Shown in pieces: positions 22,446 through 35,180 of a DNA stretch of 64,000 nt. A model generated the notes under the pieces. The model was not told the origin of the DNA. It saw only the letters and a program-made list of their open reading frames with translations, and did no database searches. The number at the start of each line of letters is the position of its first letter. The stretch's first letter is position 1. Made by a program: the position numbers and the translations under genes. Source of the DNA: Kalaharituber pfeilii (lineage: Eukaryota > Ascomycota > Pezizomycetes > Pezizales > Pezizaceae); assembly GCA_015179045.1 (NCBI GenBank), contig WHUZ01000021.1:496001-560000 (forward strand), in the 5' to 3' direction.

Positions 22446-23226
22446 CAGTCTACCCTTGCTATACCGGACCTCGCTATACCGGAAACCTTGCTATACCGGA
22501 TGGCCTCTGTCTGCGACATCCGTTCCCCATACAAATCGCCCTTGCTATACCGGACGCCCTAACAATTCCAGACCGGATAGAAATCTCCAGACAAGTACCC
22601 CCCTGCCTCCATACAAATAATATTTGCTATACCGGACACACTAATACTAATACAACTTAGACTACTTCATTTCATACTTGGCTGCCATCACTGCTGCCAC
22701 CACTGCTGTCACTGCTTCTGCTAATGCCGTTGCTACTACCGTACTGCTACCATCACTTGCTACAATGTTGCTCGAGTAATGGAAACTGGGCACTCCGTTG
22801 CTTCTTGCCATGTTCCGAGATTAATTGCTAACCACTTACCACTTTGTTTCAAAATACCAGACTAAGTAGATACAGCTACTGATCAGCTTAAAATAAGGAA
22901 TTAAATACCTAGGATATCAAAGTTAAGTTAGAGTATAGTAATCTTACTATTTTCATCTCAAAAATGTTTATCAAATTCACTTAACTTTTCTTTAGCATAT
23001 TTTGGTTCTAGTCAATGTACATATTTGATGCTCCTTAAGCACACTTGAGGCCCGACGTTTTTTCTAGATTTCGTGACCGATGCATATTGATATCTTTGGC
23101 TGGGTATGAACAAGTTGATGTTTACCACCACCCCTGTCTGCCAAGCATTTAATTCTATACCAGAACCTTGCTATACCGGACGAAAATTACCAGATTTTAG
23201 CGATCCGGTATAGCAAGGGTAGACTG
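22446..23226. mobile_element. Tc1/pogo-type MITE with reiterated subterminal motif
   Basis: The ends are CAGTCTACCCTTGCTATACC and its inverse (23-bp perfect TIRs), flanked by TA on both sides (22444-22445 and 23227-23228). The motif TTGCTATACCGGA recurs several times inside the first about 200 bp and near the right end. The 781-bp interior has no transposase frame. Confidence 0.85.
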
Positions 23227-23461
23227 TAATAACATGTACTAATGCATGTGCGCATATTAGTTTCGTTAACCGAGTGCCAGGTATAAAGACCTTAGCTTAC
23301 AATCAACAATTATCACACACTTCCTTATCATAGCACTACCCTATTCGGAAGACCAAGAATCCTCTGCCAAGCCTAACGGGTCTAGCAGCATTGGTCTTAC
23401 TAAGGGTTCAGGGTAAGTAAGTGTTCCCCTTATCGGGTCAGTCTCACCATAGCCGTAACAG

Positions 23462-24479
23462 TAGAGAGATAAAAAAAATGTTTTTTGATATATAGGAAAG
23501 AATGAATAGTATCTTTGAAGCTACTTGCTGATTGATGTTTCTCTGAGGTCTTAGAGATAATGATAATAGAGTTTAGAGTGGTTTAAGTTGGGATGGTTTC
23601 TAGAAAAAGAGGAAAGAAAAAAAAAAAAGATGTAGAGTTTTTCGTTCTAAGTGTGTAGATTATGGGGTTTTATAGAAAACTGTGTGTATGTGTTACGGGC
23701 TCACCGCAGGGATGTGCGCGCGCATATGCAATGCAGGCGATATACGACAGCCGGAAAAGCGTCGCGGTCACATACTAGTAAATAAGTGCTATATGAGCTA
23801 CGCAGGGGGACTCGCTAGTCCAGTGTCTTTTTTTTTTTTTTTTTTTTTTTGGCCTGGCGGATGGTAACTCTCTATATTTACCACCTCCGCTACAGTATAT
23901 GATAGGGGAAAGGAAAAGAAAAGCGGCTTGGGGGGTAGCGGGATGGTATTTAGATATGAGTAAGTGCCAGTATGTACAAGGTAGTAGAGAGATAAAAGAA
24001 AATATTTTTTGAGATATAGGAAAGAATGGTATCTTTTAGTGTGACTTGCTAATGTTCATTCCGGGGGGGTCTTTGAGATTGATGATGATGATGATAGGAT
24101 GTTAGAATAGTGTAAGTTGGGATGGTTTTTGCAGAAAAGGAAAAGGAAAAGGGAAAAGAAAAAAAGAAACAAAAAACAAATAGAGTTTTTTTTGTTGTAA
24201 TTTCGTGAATTATGATAGTTATTTTTATGTAAAAAAAAAAATACGTATGCGGGGGAGGGAGGAGGGGGGGGGGGGGGGGGGGCGGGGAATGAAGGATTTC
24301 GGGGGTCTAGATATTTATGCAATATAATGATTTTTGTATATACAGTATAAGAAAGAGTTCATTTGATTGTGAAGGTTTCTGCTTTCTATGGAATCTTTAA
24401 AAACCTTTTGCTTCTTTGGATTTTCTGGTCAGGACCTTTTTTCTTTTTTTTTTTTTCTTTTTTTTTTTTTTCATAATTT
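23462..24479. repeat. Repeats R3 copies 2 and 3, homopolymer-rich
   Basis: Two diverged direct copies of the purine-rich repeat (about 23465-23690 and 23880-24320) share GTTTAAGTTGGGATGG/GTGTAAGTTGGGATGG, with long T and G runs between them. The stretch 23688-23830 begins TGTTACGGGCTCACC and loosely resembles the spacer of foldback element 2 (16232-16380). No gene is seen. Confidence 0.45.
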
Positions 24480-25980
24480 GTATAATTTGTTAGATTTTTG
24501 CAAAAAGCTGTTTTTTTTTTTTTCATCGGACACGGTTTCTTGATACCGAGTCTCAGAAATTTTTCAGGTAACGGAAAAATTAGTGGGTCAGGTGAGACAT
24601 AGCTGGCGGGAAAAAAGAGAATCGCGTTATCTGTGAGATCGTTTGATGAGGATAAAGTGTATTAACGATAGATGGCCCGCTGTCGACTGCAAGCCCCCAC
24701 CAAATAACATCAGATACTGCACACCCTCTGCAACTGCCTCGGCTAGATTTCCCCGCACATTTGTGGGATGGTGGGCATAAGCCTTAGGTGGGGGCGGATA
24801 CTTGTTGGGGGGGTATGGCGAGAATGGATTAAGGGAATGGCGGGGAGGGGCAGGGGAGGGGTTGATTGTATGCTTTTGTTTCTTTTTTTTGTTTTTTTTG
24901 TTTATTTGTTTTCCGCTTGGTTGCTGTGTCGTATTCTTTTGTGTAAATCCCATACAAAAAGTTCTGAGAATACTTTTTGACAAAAAGCCATACCTTCTCT
25001 CACTTTCGACACCCTGTCCAGTGGCGTACCTTAGTGCTTGCATAGCGCTTCTGAGTACTGTATTTCCCCTACCTATTCCCCGAGCATATATATTTGCGTA
25101 AGTAAATCAGAATAAAGGCATCAAAAGTATCCTTGCCAGAATCTAGTTGCTAGTAACTAATATTACATAGAGTTAATCTCATGAATTATCGAATCTTTAA
25201 ATGCCCGATCCTTTTTTTTGTGGCTCGAACGGAGCGTGTTCGCTCATTAGTCAACATGAATTAGCTGTAAGTTCGTCCCAAGGTGCAGGAAAGCATGCAG
25301 AGCGTTATTTTTCTCTCCATCGCATAATTGATTTTTGTCAGAATAATCTTCTCATTGCGGCAGCGAGGCATGAGGGATGAGGGAGGTTGAATGGATCGAT
25401 CGGGATCTATGAACGCTGAACTGATTCTCGATCTGTTATAGGTTTCTATGATGTAGTAAAAATTTGATAATAGTCAATGATGATAGTGTTGAGGATTTGT
25501 CTTCCTGGGACGCCTTTCCTTATAGGCTGCTGCGAGTTTCTCGTATTCTCTATATGTGGCATTGACCCCGCATGTAACATGACGCTGGCTCGCGCTCCAT
25601 GGCTTTACTCATGTTGTAGGTTATGCATTTGACGCTTCAGCCCTCATGTGCATATATGCCGATCTATCGTATCTAGTTCCGATCACTGACCAGCAATATC
25701 GAACTCCTGTAATATTTAGCTGTAAACTACTACTACTAGTACTACCCACATTGTTCAATGTCACAAATAAGTCTATCTATCACATGCCAGTCTACTATCT
25801 TGTATCAAATTAGCTACAATCTTACTTGCTAGCACGCTGCACAACACCATGTCTAGCTACTAAAGGAAGACAAACAAATTGCAGCTAGAGAGTTTTTCTT
25901 TTTAAATAAAAGCTACCGTGAAATCTCATGGGTTCATGTGTTCTATTTCCTCCTGTTGGAAGCAACTGCCTTCTGCAAAT
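24480..25980. repeat. Duplicated block U upstream of copy C
   Basis: Collinear with 3839-5960 but without the Harbinger-type insertion; the single TAGTA near 25453 is its empty site. No coding gene is supported. Confidence 0.65.
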
Positions 25981-26883
25981 ATTATTGTACTTCATGAATC
26001 CATGTACGTAGTTTCGGTTAATCATTTCTGTGGTTTTATGTGCAAGGAATAATAGCATGCAAGTGTCAATTCGTTGGTAGGTTTTACAGGCGACATAAGC
26101 GGGCTGCTCCTGGAAGGGGAGCTAAGTCCTCAGTTGAATGAGTTGAAGATGTTGTCCAGCGTCGTTCTCGATAGGATGGATCTAAATCCTACTCCTATTT
26201 GTTGTTTTTTTTTTCATGCAAAATTCACTACTACCCGACGGCCTTGTTCGTGGTTAGCAAATGATCCGGCTCACGGTTAACTGGTTGCGACAGAGCTCTG
26301 CGAGCAATAGTGGCAGGCCCTTTTATCAATTACTGTGGGCCGTACACCCAGTAGCTGAACTATGCGAACGTGACATCACTGTACTGCCTCCGCTAAGTAT
26401 GAGTTTTGAACTGATAGAATATTCAACATCTCCACAGCTAGCTGCTGCAGCTCCAATTCGCATGCTGCTATCTGCCTGCTCGTCTCTGCAATTAATACTG
26501 CAACCTTCAGCCTTGTGATATTTTTAGTGCTGATGTAGCACTGGCAAAAACTGAAACAATAGGCTGACCAGCTACTCCATTGGACAAAGTAGTAGATTCG
26601 ACGAGACAACAGACAGTAGTTGACTTGGTAATGGATAGTAGAGTTACCTAGCCGATCTGCAAAGCATACAATTTCACGAGAGCTCAGCTACCAGTCTGAT
26701 GGGGTTATCTTTAGCGGGTTGAGATTCACAACAGATAAATACTGTTGAGGAATTGCTTCACAATCGTCTAACCTCCCCATTTCAATCACTGGAGTCTCAT
26801 AAATTCATTCCTGAGTTGAGTTACATTTCTGCCATCAGAATCCGCTTAAGTATTCTCTGCATCCAACAACTATACCAAAAGCA
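25981..26883 (+). repeat. Proximal 5' flank of copy C
   Basis: Nearly identical to 1-824 and to 8820-9964 minus its retroposon. It ends in AAAAGCA just before the ATG. The presumed promoter of gene C lies here. Confidence 0.65.
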
Positions 26884-29597
26884 ATGTCCGACCCACTATC
26901 CATAGCTGCATCAATCGCTGGCCTCGTTGCGATCTCAGGACAAATTTTAAGTTTACTGAAGGACCTCTATGATTTTCGGGCTCGAGCCAAGCAGGCGCCA
27001 GAATCCATCAAATGCCTAATGGATGAAATGAACGATATGAATGCCATATTCTGTCAGGTTCAGCTGTTTATTGAGGGGAGAACCAAGATCCCAAACCAGA
27101 ATGGATTGAAAATGTTGTCTATTCAGCACCTTTTTGCGACTTTGACTGGATGTGTTTTAGTCACTTCTAACCTGAACAAGTTTTTGAATGAAGTTCTGGG
27201 GGTTGGTGATCTCAGAAGCATACAACCTCCAGCAGACAAAGTAGGCCTTTTTGAGAGGATCAAATGGGCACTGTGGAAGGAAGAAGAGGTTGTTGTTGTC
27301 ATTGAGGACCTGCAACGACATAAGCTAAGTTTGAACTTGATGTTAGGAATCATTCAATGGTAACTTGAAAGGCCTACTCTATCAACTTTCTTGAGAGATT
27401 GAAAGAACTAATCTTTTTGTACAGCCATACTGCAGCAGAGGCTTCTGAAAGTGTTGGGAAATTGCATGAAGCAGTTAGTCAAATATTAGATTCCAACAAT
27501 GCACTCTCAAATCAGTTACGAGGACTTATCAGCCGGCACGAAGACCTTCTCAGTCGTCATGAAGAACTTGTCGGCCGTCATGAAGCTCCGAAAAGCGCAA
27601 TCGAGTCTGCAACAGTTCATATCCATTTCCAGGCTGCAAAGATAGTACCCACAATAGATGATGTCAACACACCATTATCCACCATAAAAGAGGACCAGAC
27701 CTCCAACGACAATGATGATGCTGCATCAATCAGAACTACAGCAACATCACATAGCATATCATCATTACGATCCATACAATCCATACGAGCCATACGATCA
27801 ATACGACCATCATTTATAGATGAATTGAAAGATTCAAGGCCCTACAAACGACTCCAGAAGTGGGGCGGCCTGGACAAAGATTCTGCCTCCACATTCTCTA
27901 GAAGTAGCTCCACAAGAGGGTGCAGCTGGTCGATGCTTTCGAGCGTGAGCTTGGGTGATCTCTCAATTTCGGAAATCTCAGTACTTGAGCTACCTATTTG
28001 CCTTTCTGATCTCTGGAACTCACAGCCCTATCAAGTTGAAGTTTCACTTCATTCAACTGCCGGTCAGCAGAGATTACGTCAACAACCGAAAGTGAAGTGG
28101 TCTTTATTGGGCCGCAAGTATATTGCTCGAACTTTACTCACTCCAAGTTTAGGCACAGATATAGAGAAGAGGGATTTCAAAGGCATGTCAAAACTAAATT
28201 CTGCAGCTGCAAATGGGCATATTAGGATGGTAAAACTGCTGTTGGATGATGGCCAGATTGACGTCAATATGGCCAATAACAATGGCTGGACACCACTGAA
28301 CAATGCAGCTAACAATGGACACGACAAGGTTGTGGAGCTGCTGCTGGCAGACAGCAGGGTTGATGTTAACATGGCTAGCAAAGTAGGTTGGACACCACTG
28401 AACAGTGCAGCTAACAACGGGCACGACAAGGTGGTGGAGCTGCTGCTGGCAGACAGCAGGGTTGATGTCAATACGGTTAATAAAAATGGCTACACACCGC
28501 TAAACAGTGCAGCACATGAAGGGCATGATAAGGTGGTGAAGCAGCTGCTGGCAGACAGCAGAGTTGACATCAATATGGCCAACAACGATGGCTGGACACC
28601 ATTGAAAAGTGCAGCTAGCAATGGGCATGACAAGGTGGTGGAGCTGCTGCTGGCGGACAGCAGGGTTGATGTCAATATGGCCGTCGAACATGGCATAACA
28701 CCACTGAATTGCGCAGCTTTATTTGGACATGACAAGGTGGTGAAGCTGCTGCTGGCGGACAGCAGGGTTGATGTCAATATGGCCGCCGAACATGGCATAA
28801 CACCACTGAATTGTGCAGCTTTCGAGGGGCATGACAAGGTGGTGGAGCTGCTGCTGGCGGACAGCAGGGTTGACATCAATGCAGCTCAACAAGGGAACTG
28901 GACACCACTGAACCGTGCAGCAAATAAAGGGCACAACAAGGTGGTGGAGCTGCTGCTGGCGGACAGCAGGGTTGATGTCAATATGGCCGCCGAATATGGC
29001 ATAACACCACTGAATTGTGCAGCTTTATTTGGACATGACAAGGTGGTGGAGCTGCTGCTGGCAGACAGCAGGGTTGATGTCAATGCGGCTCAACAAGAGA
29101 ACTTGTCACCACTGAACAGTGCAGCTAAAAATGGGCACGACAAGGTGGTGGAGCTGCTGCTGGCGGACAGCAGGGTTGATGTCAATATGGCCGCCGAATA
29201 TGGCATAACACCACTGAATTGTGCATCTTTAGTTGGACATGACAAGGTGGTGGAGCTGCTGCTGGCGGACAGCAGAGTTGATGTCAATATGGCCGCCGAA
29301 CATGGCATAACACCACTGAATTGTGCAGCTTTCAAGGGGCATGACAAGGTGGTGGAGCTGCTGCTGGCAGACAGCAGAGTTGATGTCAATATGGCTAGCA
29401 AAATTGGCTATACACCGCTCAATAGTGCAGCTTTAAGAGGGCATGACAAGGTGGTGGAGCTGCTTCTCGCACACGACAAAATCGACGTAACCATTGCCAA
29501 CGCTGATTCCAAGACTGCCCTGGATTTGGCCACTGAGTATGGACATCACAAAATTGTGGCGATGTTACGCGCAAAGCTTAAAAATACCAAGTCTTAA
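26884..29597 (+). CDS. Helo-like/ankyrin-repeat protein, copy C (intact, longest)
   Basis: Exons 26884-27359 and 27425-29597 join in frame to 882 residues. The intron is 65 nt with the conserved CTAAT branch and GTACAG acceptor. The Helo-like N-terminus matches A and B. The linker carries an expanded SIQSIRAIRSIRP Ser/Ile/Arg tract made of short CATACGA-like DNA repeats. Fourteen ankyrin repeats follow, several being reused modules: the GITPLNCAALFG unit and the NAAQQ unit each appear more than once and also occur in B and F. The ends of the array (first, penultimate and last repeats) are conserved family-wide, so variation is internal. Presumed function is as copy A. Confidence 0.85.
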
Positions 29598-29865
29598 CCG
29601 GTGCTCGTCTCTTATTTTTCGCTTCATTTTCTATTGGCAAGAAAGTTATAAACAGTGCCGTTTTTGTTGAGCTTATGTACGTGCTTCGAGATAAGAGGGT
29701 TTGATTATTTTTTATTTTTTTTATTTTATTTTATTTCATTTTATTTTATTTTATTTTATTTTTTTTTTTTTGTTGACATTTGATCTACGTTTTTTGTCTA
29801 CATATCACTTTTTTGTCTACATATCACTTTTCTGTCACTGAAAGGTTGGACTTCTTATATTTATC

Positions 29866-29931
<66 letters not shown>

Positions 29932-31244
29932 TTCATTACTCGCATGCCGCCCTAAGGGCTATGGCGAGGGTTATATATCGATAGTATTGTTAGGTGGGGC
30001 TTTCATTTGAGTTGGCAGTTCGGGTAGCAGGCACTGCTTAACGTCCAAACCGGTGATAACATCATGTAAGTACTCTATTTTACATCTTCTATTCATTCAG
30101 TTCCGAAACCACCCACATCCTTTTCTATACGCTTCTAAGAAACACAAATTTCACGCTCACCGTACTTATATCGCAATTCCATTTGCCGGAGTTCTGTAGT
30201 AGTTCAAGTAGTTGAGTTCAAGGTAAGAAAAGTTCAAAGCTGTTGCCGAACTATGGTGTAGTCCGTAAAGCACATAATGGATATGGTGTACTAGGGTACC
30301 TCGTAAGCAGGCAACTTAGGAGGCAAACGTGGGAGAAGCCTCTATCTATAGCTGGTTCTTCATGCAGAATTCCCGGAGCTTTTTGAAATTGGAATTTTAG
30401 GTGAGTTCCGGGTAAAAATTACAAACTCCACAGAACAAGGTTTCGAATCGAACTTTTCATAATTAAACACAGATTATCTGGATTTTATGTACCGGAACTG
30501 GTGATGATTAGATAAATCCCACTGACCTTGAAACAGCTGATACCATGCCAAATAGTTATTAGCTGGTACTCGCCTCATAGACTTAAAGTTGAGTTGCAAG
30601 ACCCCCCGACCAGATATTCGACCCCATTATCTCGGTCAAAATATCTGGCTGGTACTCACACCTGGAGACCGAGTCGCGCTTAAAAATCCGGATAGGAAAA
30701 AAGCCGAAATTGCTGCGTTTGAGTTCCCTAATGTTTTTGCAACCCCACATATATTCTGTGTCGAATAGATGTATGTAGTCTAGTTGAGATGTAGGTATGG
30801 TGGCATGCCAGAAAATACATGGGACTGCCTGTACTTATGTAACGTACCTAGAAATTCGCCTGACCTGTACTTTATTTGCATATAAACTGTTGACATGTAA
30901 CACGCCACAGAGGTTGCCAATTCTCCCAGGAGCCTTTGGTAAACTCAACGGAGTCAATATTTAAAAAGGGGGTAGTTAGCACTTTTCGCGAGGGAAATTG
31001 TTAACATGAGGCTGTTTTTATCCATTTTTCAACTAATCACGCTGTTGAGAAGACTATGTCTGTATTCAAGTATGTAACTCACCTTCCCCAGCTAACGAAG
31101 TTAAGCGCTCTTTGCGGCCCCCCCACCAATACGCAAGCTAGAGGGTAAGCAAAGCAATTTACCTACCTGTTAATCCTAATACCCGTCTGACCAATTTTAT
31201 TCAATTAAAAAGAAAAAAAAAGGTTATGCACAAAAGGTATGGGA
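29598..31244 (+). repeat. 3' tail of copy C
   Basis: Same content as the tail of B but uninterrupted by foldback elements; it contains their empty site at 31063-31064. A retroposon sits at 29868-29970. The ATGTAAGTAC motif is at about 30064. No gene is evident. Confidence 0.6.
29868..29970 (-). mobile_element. 5'-truncated poly-A retroposon with long A tail
   Basis: On the minus strand it reads CCCTCGCCATAGCCCTTAGG..TCATTACTCGC-complement, then a tail of about 60 A. The flanking TTATATTTATCGAT and TTATATATCGAT sequences are probable target duplications. A and B have a single copy of that motif. Confidence 0.75.
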
Positions 31245-34120
31245 TTATAATCTCACTAGACCGGCACAGGAATTTGTGTGTGAAACTAAGTATGCAGGAA
31301 AAGGAGTCTCGGCACCGAGCAGGTGCCGTGGGAGATCTTCTTCGTTAAAACGTTCTTTTTCACTGAGCTTAAGTTTGTCTTTTTCTATGCTATGCTCTGA
31401 GTTGCACCCATCATCTAATGTACAGGGATCTCCGCCCAATCCAACTCCTTCTGATTTTCGTAGTCTGAATCCCTCCCGGTCTTGCTTTCTTATTTCCGTA
31501 CTCCACGGTACTAAGCCAAGTTGCTCAAAGCCTGTGGAGTATCCCACCTAACCTTTTTACCTACATCAGTGGTAGTAGTCCTCCGGTGACTACCTACCAT
31601 CAGTCTGAGTCGAATTGAATTGATGGGCGAAAAGGACCTATATTCCTTGGATTCACAAGAATAACCCCCTGTGTGCCCGCTGCAGGAAACGAATCAGCTT
31701 CATACCAGCGAAATCCTCGTGATATCCACCAGTTGCCTTTAAATAGGAATGCACTCCAAGCCAACTTATTAATGAAAACTCAGTCAGTTTTCCCTCTACC
31801 AACTCTTGGTTCGTCTGGATGCCCCATGTAAGAATCAATCTCCCGCCTACATGGCTTGAGCGTGCTTCAGCAACAGATCAATCCCTCATACCCACAAGTT
31901 CAACCCCTTGAAATAATTGCTAGTTACTTGTTTTTAATAGGCAACCCATCTCACTTTGGAATTGATGCCCAGCTCAGTCAGGCATTCCTCCGTCAACCTT
32001 ATTAGAGACCTGGTCTGTCAGAAGCCTCATGTACCCGCACATTTAAGCCATGCTCCAACATTTAACGTTCACCCCTATCGCTTTGGAATTGATGCCTGGC
32101 TTAGTCAGGTACTCCTCCGCTGACCATATTATTGACCTGATCCCTTCTGAAGTCCCAATGTACCCACTTATTGACTATAAGATGGCATCCATATATAACA
32201 TTTCGATGGGTGTAAAGAGGGAGTGATATACTGTTATATTTTTAAGTCAATAGATAAGAAAAGCATAAGGGATTAGTCGGCGCACAATATACCAGGAGCT
32301 ATTGAATTACAAGGATGACTGGACAGGACAGTTAGACTGGGTAGTGTTACAGGAGCAGAGAAGCTACTGGAAGGGGCGTTGGAGTGGTCCCCGGAGAAGC
32401 TGCGTTTGGCACTACTTGAGTGATGGGTGCTAGATAACCGTGCAGCTGCTGGAGGAAGGGTACAAATTGAAAGGCGGTTTCAGGGGGTGCAGTTGATAGG
32501 CGGTGGGGGAGGGGTATAAGAACGTGCAGTTGAGGGTGCAAGAGGGCTGCCGTTGCGGCTGCGGGAGGGGCCATTGAAGTCGGAGAGGTTGTCGGAGGGG
32601 TTTCCGGGAGGCGGTGGGGGATAGGGGGGATATTCCGGCGCAACGCGGCGGTGGGATGCGATAAGGGGAAGGTGGGAGAAAATATGGGGCGGTAAAGTAG
32701 GCTGAGAGGGTGAGACCGTTTCAAAAGAAGGTGGAGTTTTCTACCTCCAACTAGCCTATATCTTGGTGAAGTGGATGAGACATGCCACGGCTGCTGGAGT
32801 GGGGGCATGAGGTGTGCTGGGGCGGAGGGGGGCTTGGTGTGCGACAGGAGAGAGGGTGCGATTGAGAGACGGCGGAGGGGATGGCGGGAGAGCATTTGAG
32901 GAGCAATACGGAGGGGAGAGAGGGGAAGATGAAGAGGGCTGCGGTGAGAGACCGACCCATGGTGCAGGTGTCCAGTCAAGCGCATCACGTGCTGTATCCT
33001 CGCTCGAGCACTTCCGGAAATGGAAAGGCAAGTTTTTCACCTCACCAGCGTCAGCAGTGTGCTCATTACGGCTTTCTCACCACAACACCTCATCTGAACT
33101 TGATAGTACCAATGGTTGATCTGACAGGTGCGATCAGAGATTCCCGCAATTGAGTAAATTCGAAACACACCTCGCCACTACTGCAGCCATTACTAGTTCC
33201 ACATGGCATGGGGACATAAAGCTGCTCCCCACCCACACAATATCGCCGATCGGAAAGGCAAGCTATGATATCGACGGGCACGCCTTATTGCTAGTGCAGG
33301 CGATCCAAGAGTCCCTTGCATATGTGGACGATGATCAGGAAGCTAAGAAGGGTAATTGAGGCGTCACTGCGGCAACGGGAGCAGGAAGCGCAGTATGCGA
33401 GGCAGGAGATTGGGGGTAGGGAATGAGTATTTGAATGTAGGTAGAGAAGAAGGAGGGAGTGAGATTGTCTATACGAGGGACAGTCATCATATGCGGAGGG
33501 TGAGTTGGAGGAGATAGGAGACGATGAGGATGAGGTGTTGAGGAGGGTATTGCAATTGGAGGTAAGTAGAATGTCAGTAGAGGAGGAGAAGAGGAGAAGG
33601 AAAAGTGAGATGGAGGAATAGGAGGAGTGGGAGGGAAAGGTGGGGGACGGAGGGAAGTAGGTCGCCAGGCGGGGTAGACGCGTCAGATCGCGTACAAGGG
33701 TAGTAGTAGGGATTATGGTTATGGTTAAGGTCGCCCTGAGCTTTTTTTTTTGGTGGAGGGTTGTGTTATGTATGTCGGTAGTAAGGAAATTATGTATGTA
33801 CATTCGAACCTAGTTGCTTTTATCAGGAGATAGACGACGTTACATCTAAGGAGGGTAAGAACATGGGCTACGGTGCATTTGTTTGGGGTGCTTGATGGGC
33901 TGGGTGCTGCCTAAACTACCACCTCAACAGTGTGTGTGAATCGAGCGAATCGGGGGAGCAGGGCGTTTGTATGTGGGGCGTTTAAGTATGAGTGCCTAGA
34001 GGGATGTAAAAAAGGGAGATGAAAAAAAATTATTTGGGATGTAAAGGGGAAATATCAGTATCCTCTAGGCATTTGCATCAAGCGTTGATGTTCCCCCGGG
34101 ATCTCAGACGGAGTCTAGCG
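31245..34120. repeat. Block R2, copy C (most complete with F)
   Basis: On the minus strand it carries long frames. 33291-33803 is Ser/Thr/Pro-rich. 32756-33040 reads MKNLPFHFRKCSSEDTARDALDW. 32347-32988 is proline-rich (213 codons). 31653-31838 is a short frame. 31245-31547 contains EGFRLRKSEGVGLGG and KERFNEEDLPRHLLGAETPF. The same segments recur in F. On the plus strand 33150-33359 is also conserved. The constant segments suggest a spliced gene convergent with the ankyrin gene, but exon borders and strand are uncertain and I do not recognise the family. Confidence 0.5.
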
Positions 34121-35180
34121 GCCACTCCGATGTCCTTCTAGTAGCTTCTCTGCTCTCATCCTACAATCTCATCCAGGAACTTCAACAGCTACCCGCATAT
34201 GGTAGGCCGACTATTCCCATATGCTTTTGTTATCTACTCTTTAAAATATGGCACTTTATCACTTTCTTTATTCCCATCGAAGTGTTATATATGGATGTCA
34301 TCTTTCCTATAATAAATTGGTGGGTACATGGGGACTTTAGAAGGGACCATGTCTATGATATGTTTAGCGGAGGGAAATCTGACTGAGCTGGATGTCAATT
34401 TCAAAGTGAGAAGGAGTATGCATCTCTTGTTCAACAGGCAACTGTGAGAGCAGGGGGCTTAAATTTGCAGGTATACATGAACTGGCCATCAATTCCAAGA
34501 CGAGATGGGTTACCTCTTGAAAGACAAGCAACTAGTAATTACTCCAAGGAGTTGAACTTATGACTACAAGGGATTTGTTTACAGCGCCTAATTTCATTAT
34601 TGCGGCTCTTGTCTGAAGCATGCTCAAGCTGCGCTAGGTCGGAGATTGATGCTTACATGGCGAATCCAGATGAACCAGGTCTGTAACATGGCTGGTAGAG
34701 GCACGTCTGACTGAGGTAAGCTACTATTCCTTTTTAAAGACAAGCAACTGGTGGGTGTGACAGGGATTTTGCTGGTATGAGACTGACTCCTTTCATGATG
34801 TGGGCAGACAGCGGTCTGTCTTGTCAATCTGACGAATTTGTAGGTTTATGGGATTTTTTCAATATCATCCGTCAACTCAATTCGACTGGGACTGAGGGGA
34901 GGTAATCACCGGGAGGAGGACTGCTATCACTGACATTGCTGTAGGAGAGTCAGGTAGCCACTGCGGTGGGACAGGTCAGAGGGATATTTGGGTGATTTAG
35001 CTTAGTACCTGCGCGGCGCCGAGACATACCCACTCTATGTTCTTATCATTTTCCTTTATCCTTACTATGGAGTCTAGCGCGGATCAAGGATGCAAACATT
35101 AAAAACAGAATCCCTTACCTTTGTGCATAATATATTTTTATTTTTATTTTTATTTTTTTTTTTAATTCAATTAGAATCAA
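34121..35180. repeat. Block R2 fragment of inverted copy D
   Basis: From GCCACTCCGATG at 34121 the sequence follows F from about 59068 onward in inverted relation to copy C. The proline-rich half of R2 is missing, and the remaining part is diverged. This is the tail-to-tail junction of the two orientations. Confidence 0.55.

Larger units (their letters stand above)
21523..23461. repeat. Outer inverted-repeat structure with TGTTACGGCTA ends
   Basis: The left end reads TGTTACGGCTAAGGTAAGAC and the right end is its near inverse (17 of 20 match). Internal patches such as ATATGCGCACATGCAT are also inverted between the two sides. It encloses the 51-bp repeats, the foldback at 21877-22421 and the MITE at 22446-23226. 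TG..CA ends suggest an LTR-type or foldback origin, but I could not find a clean target duplication. Confidence 0.45.
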
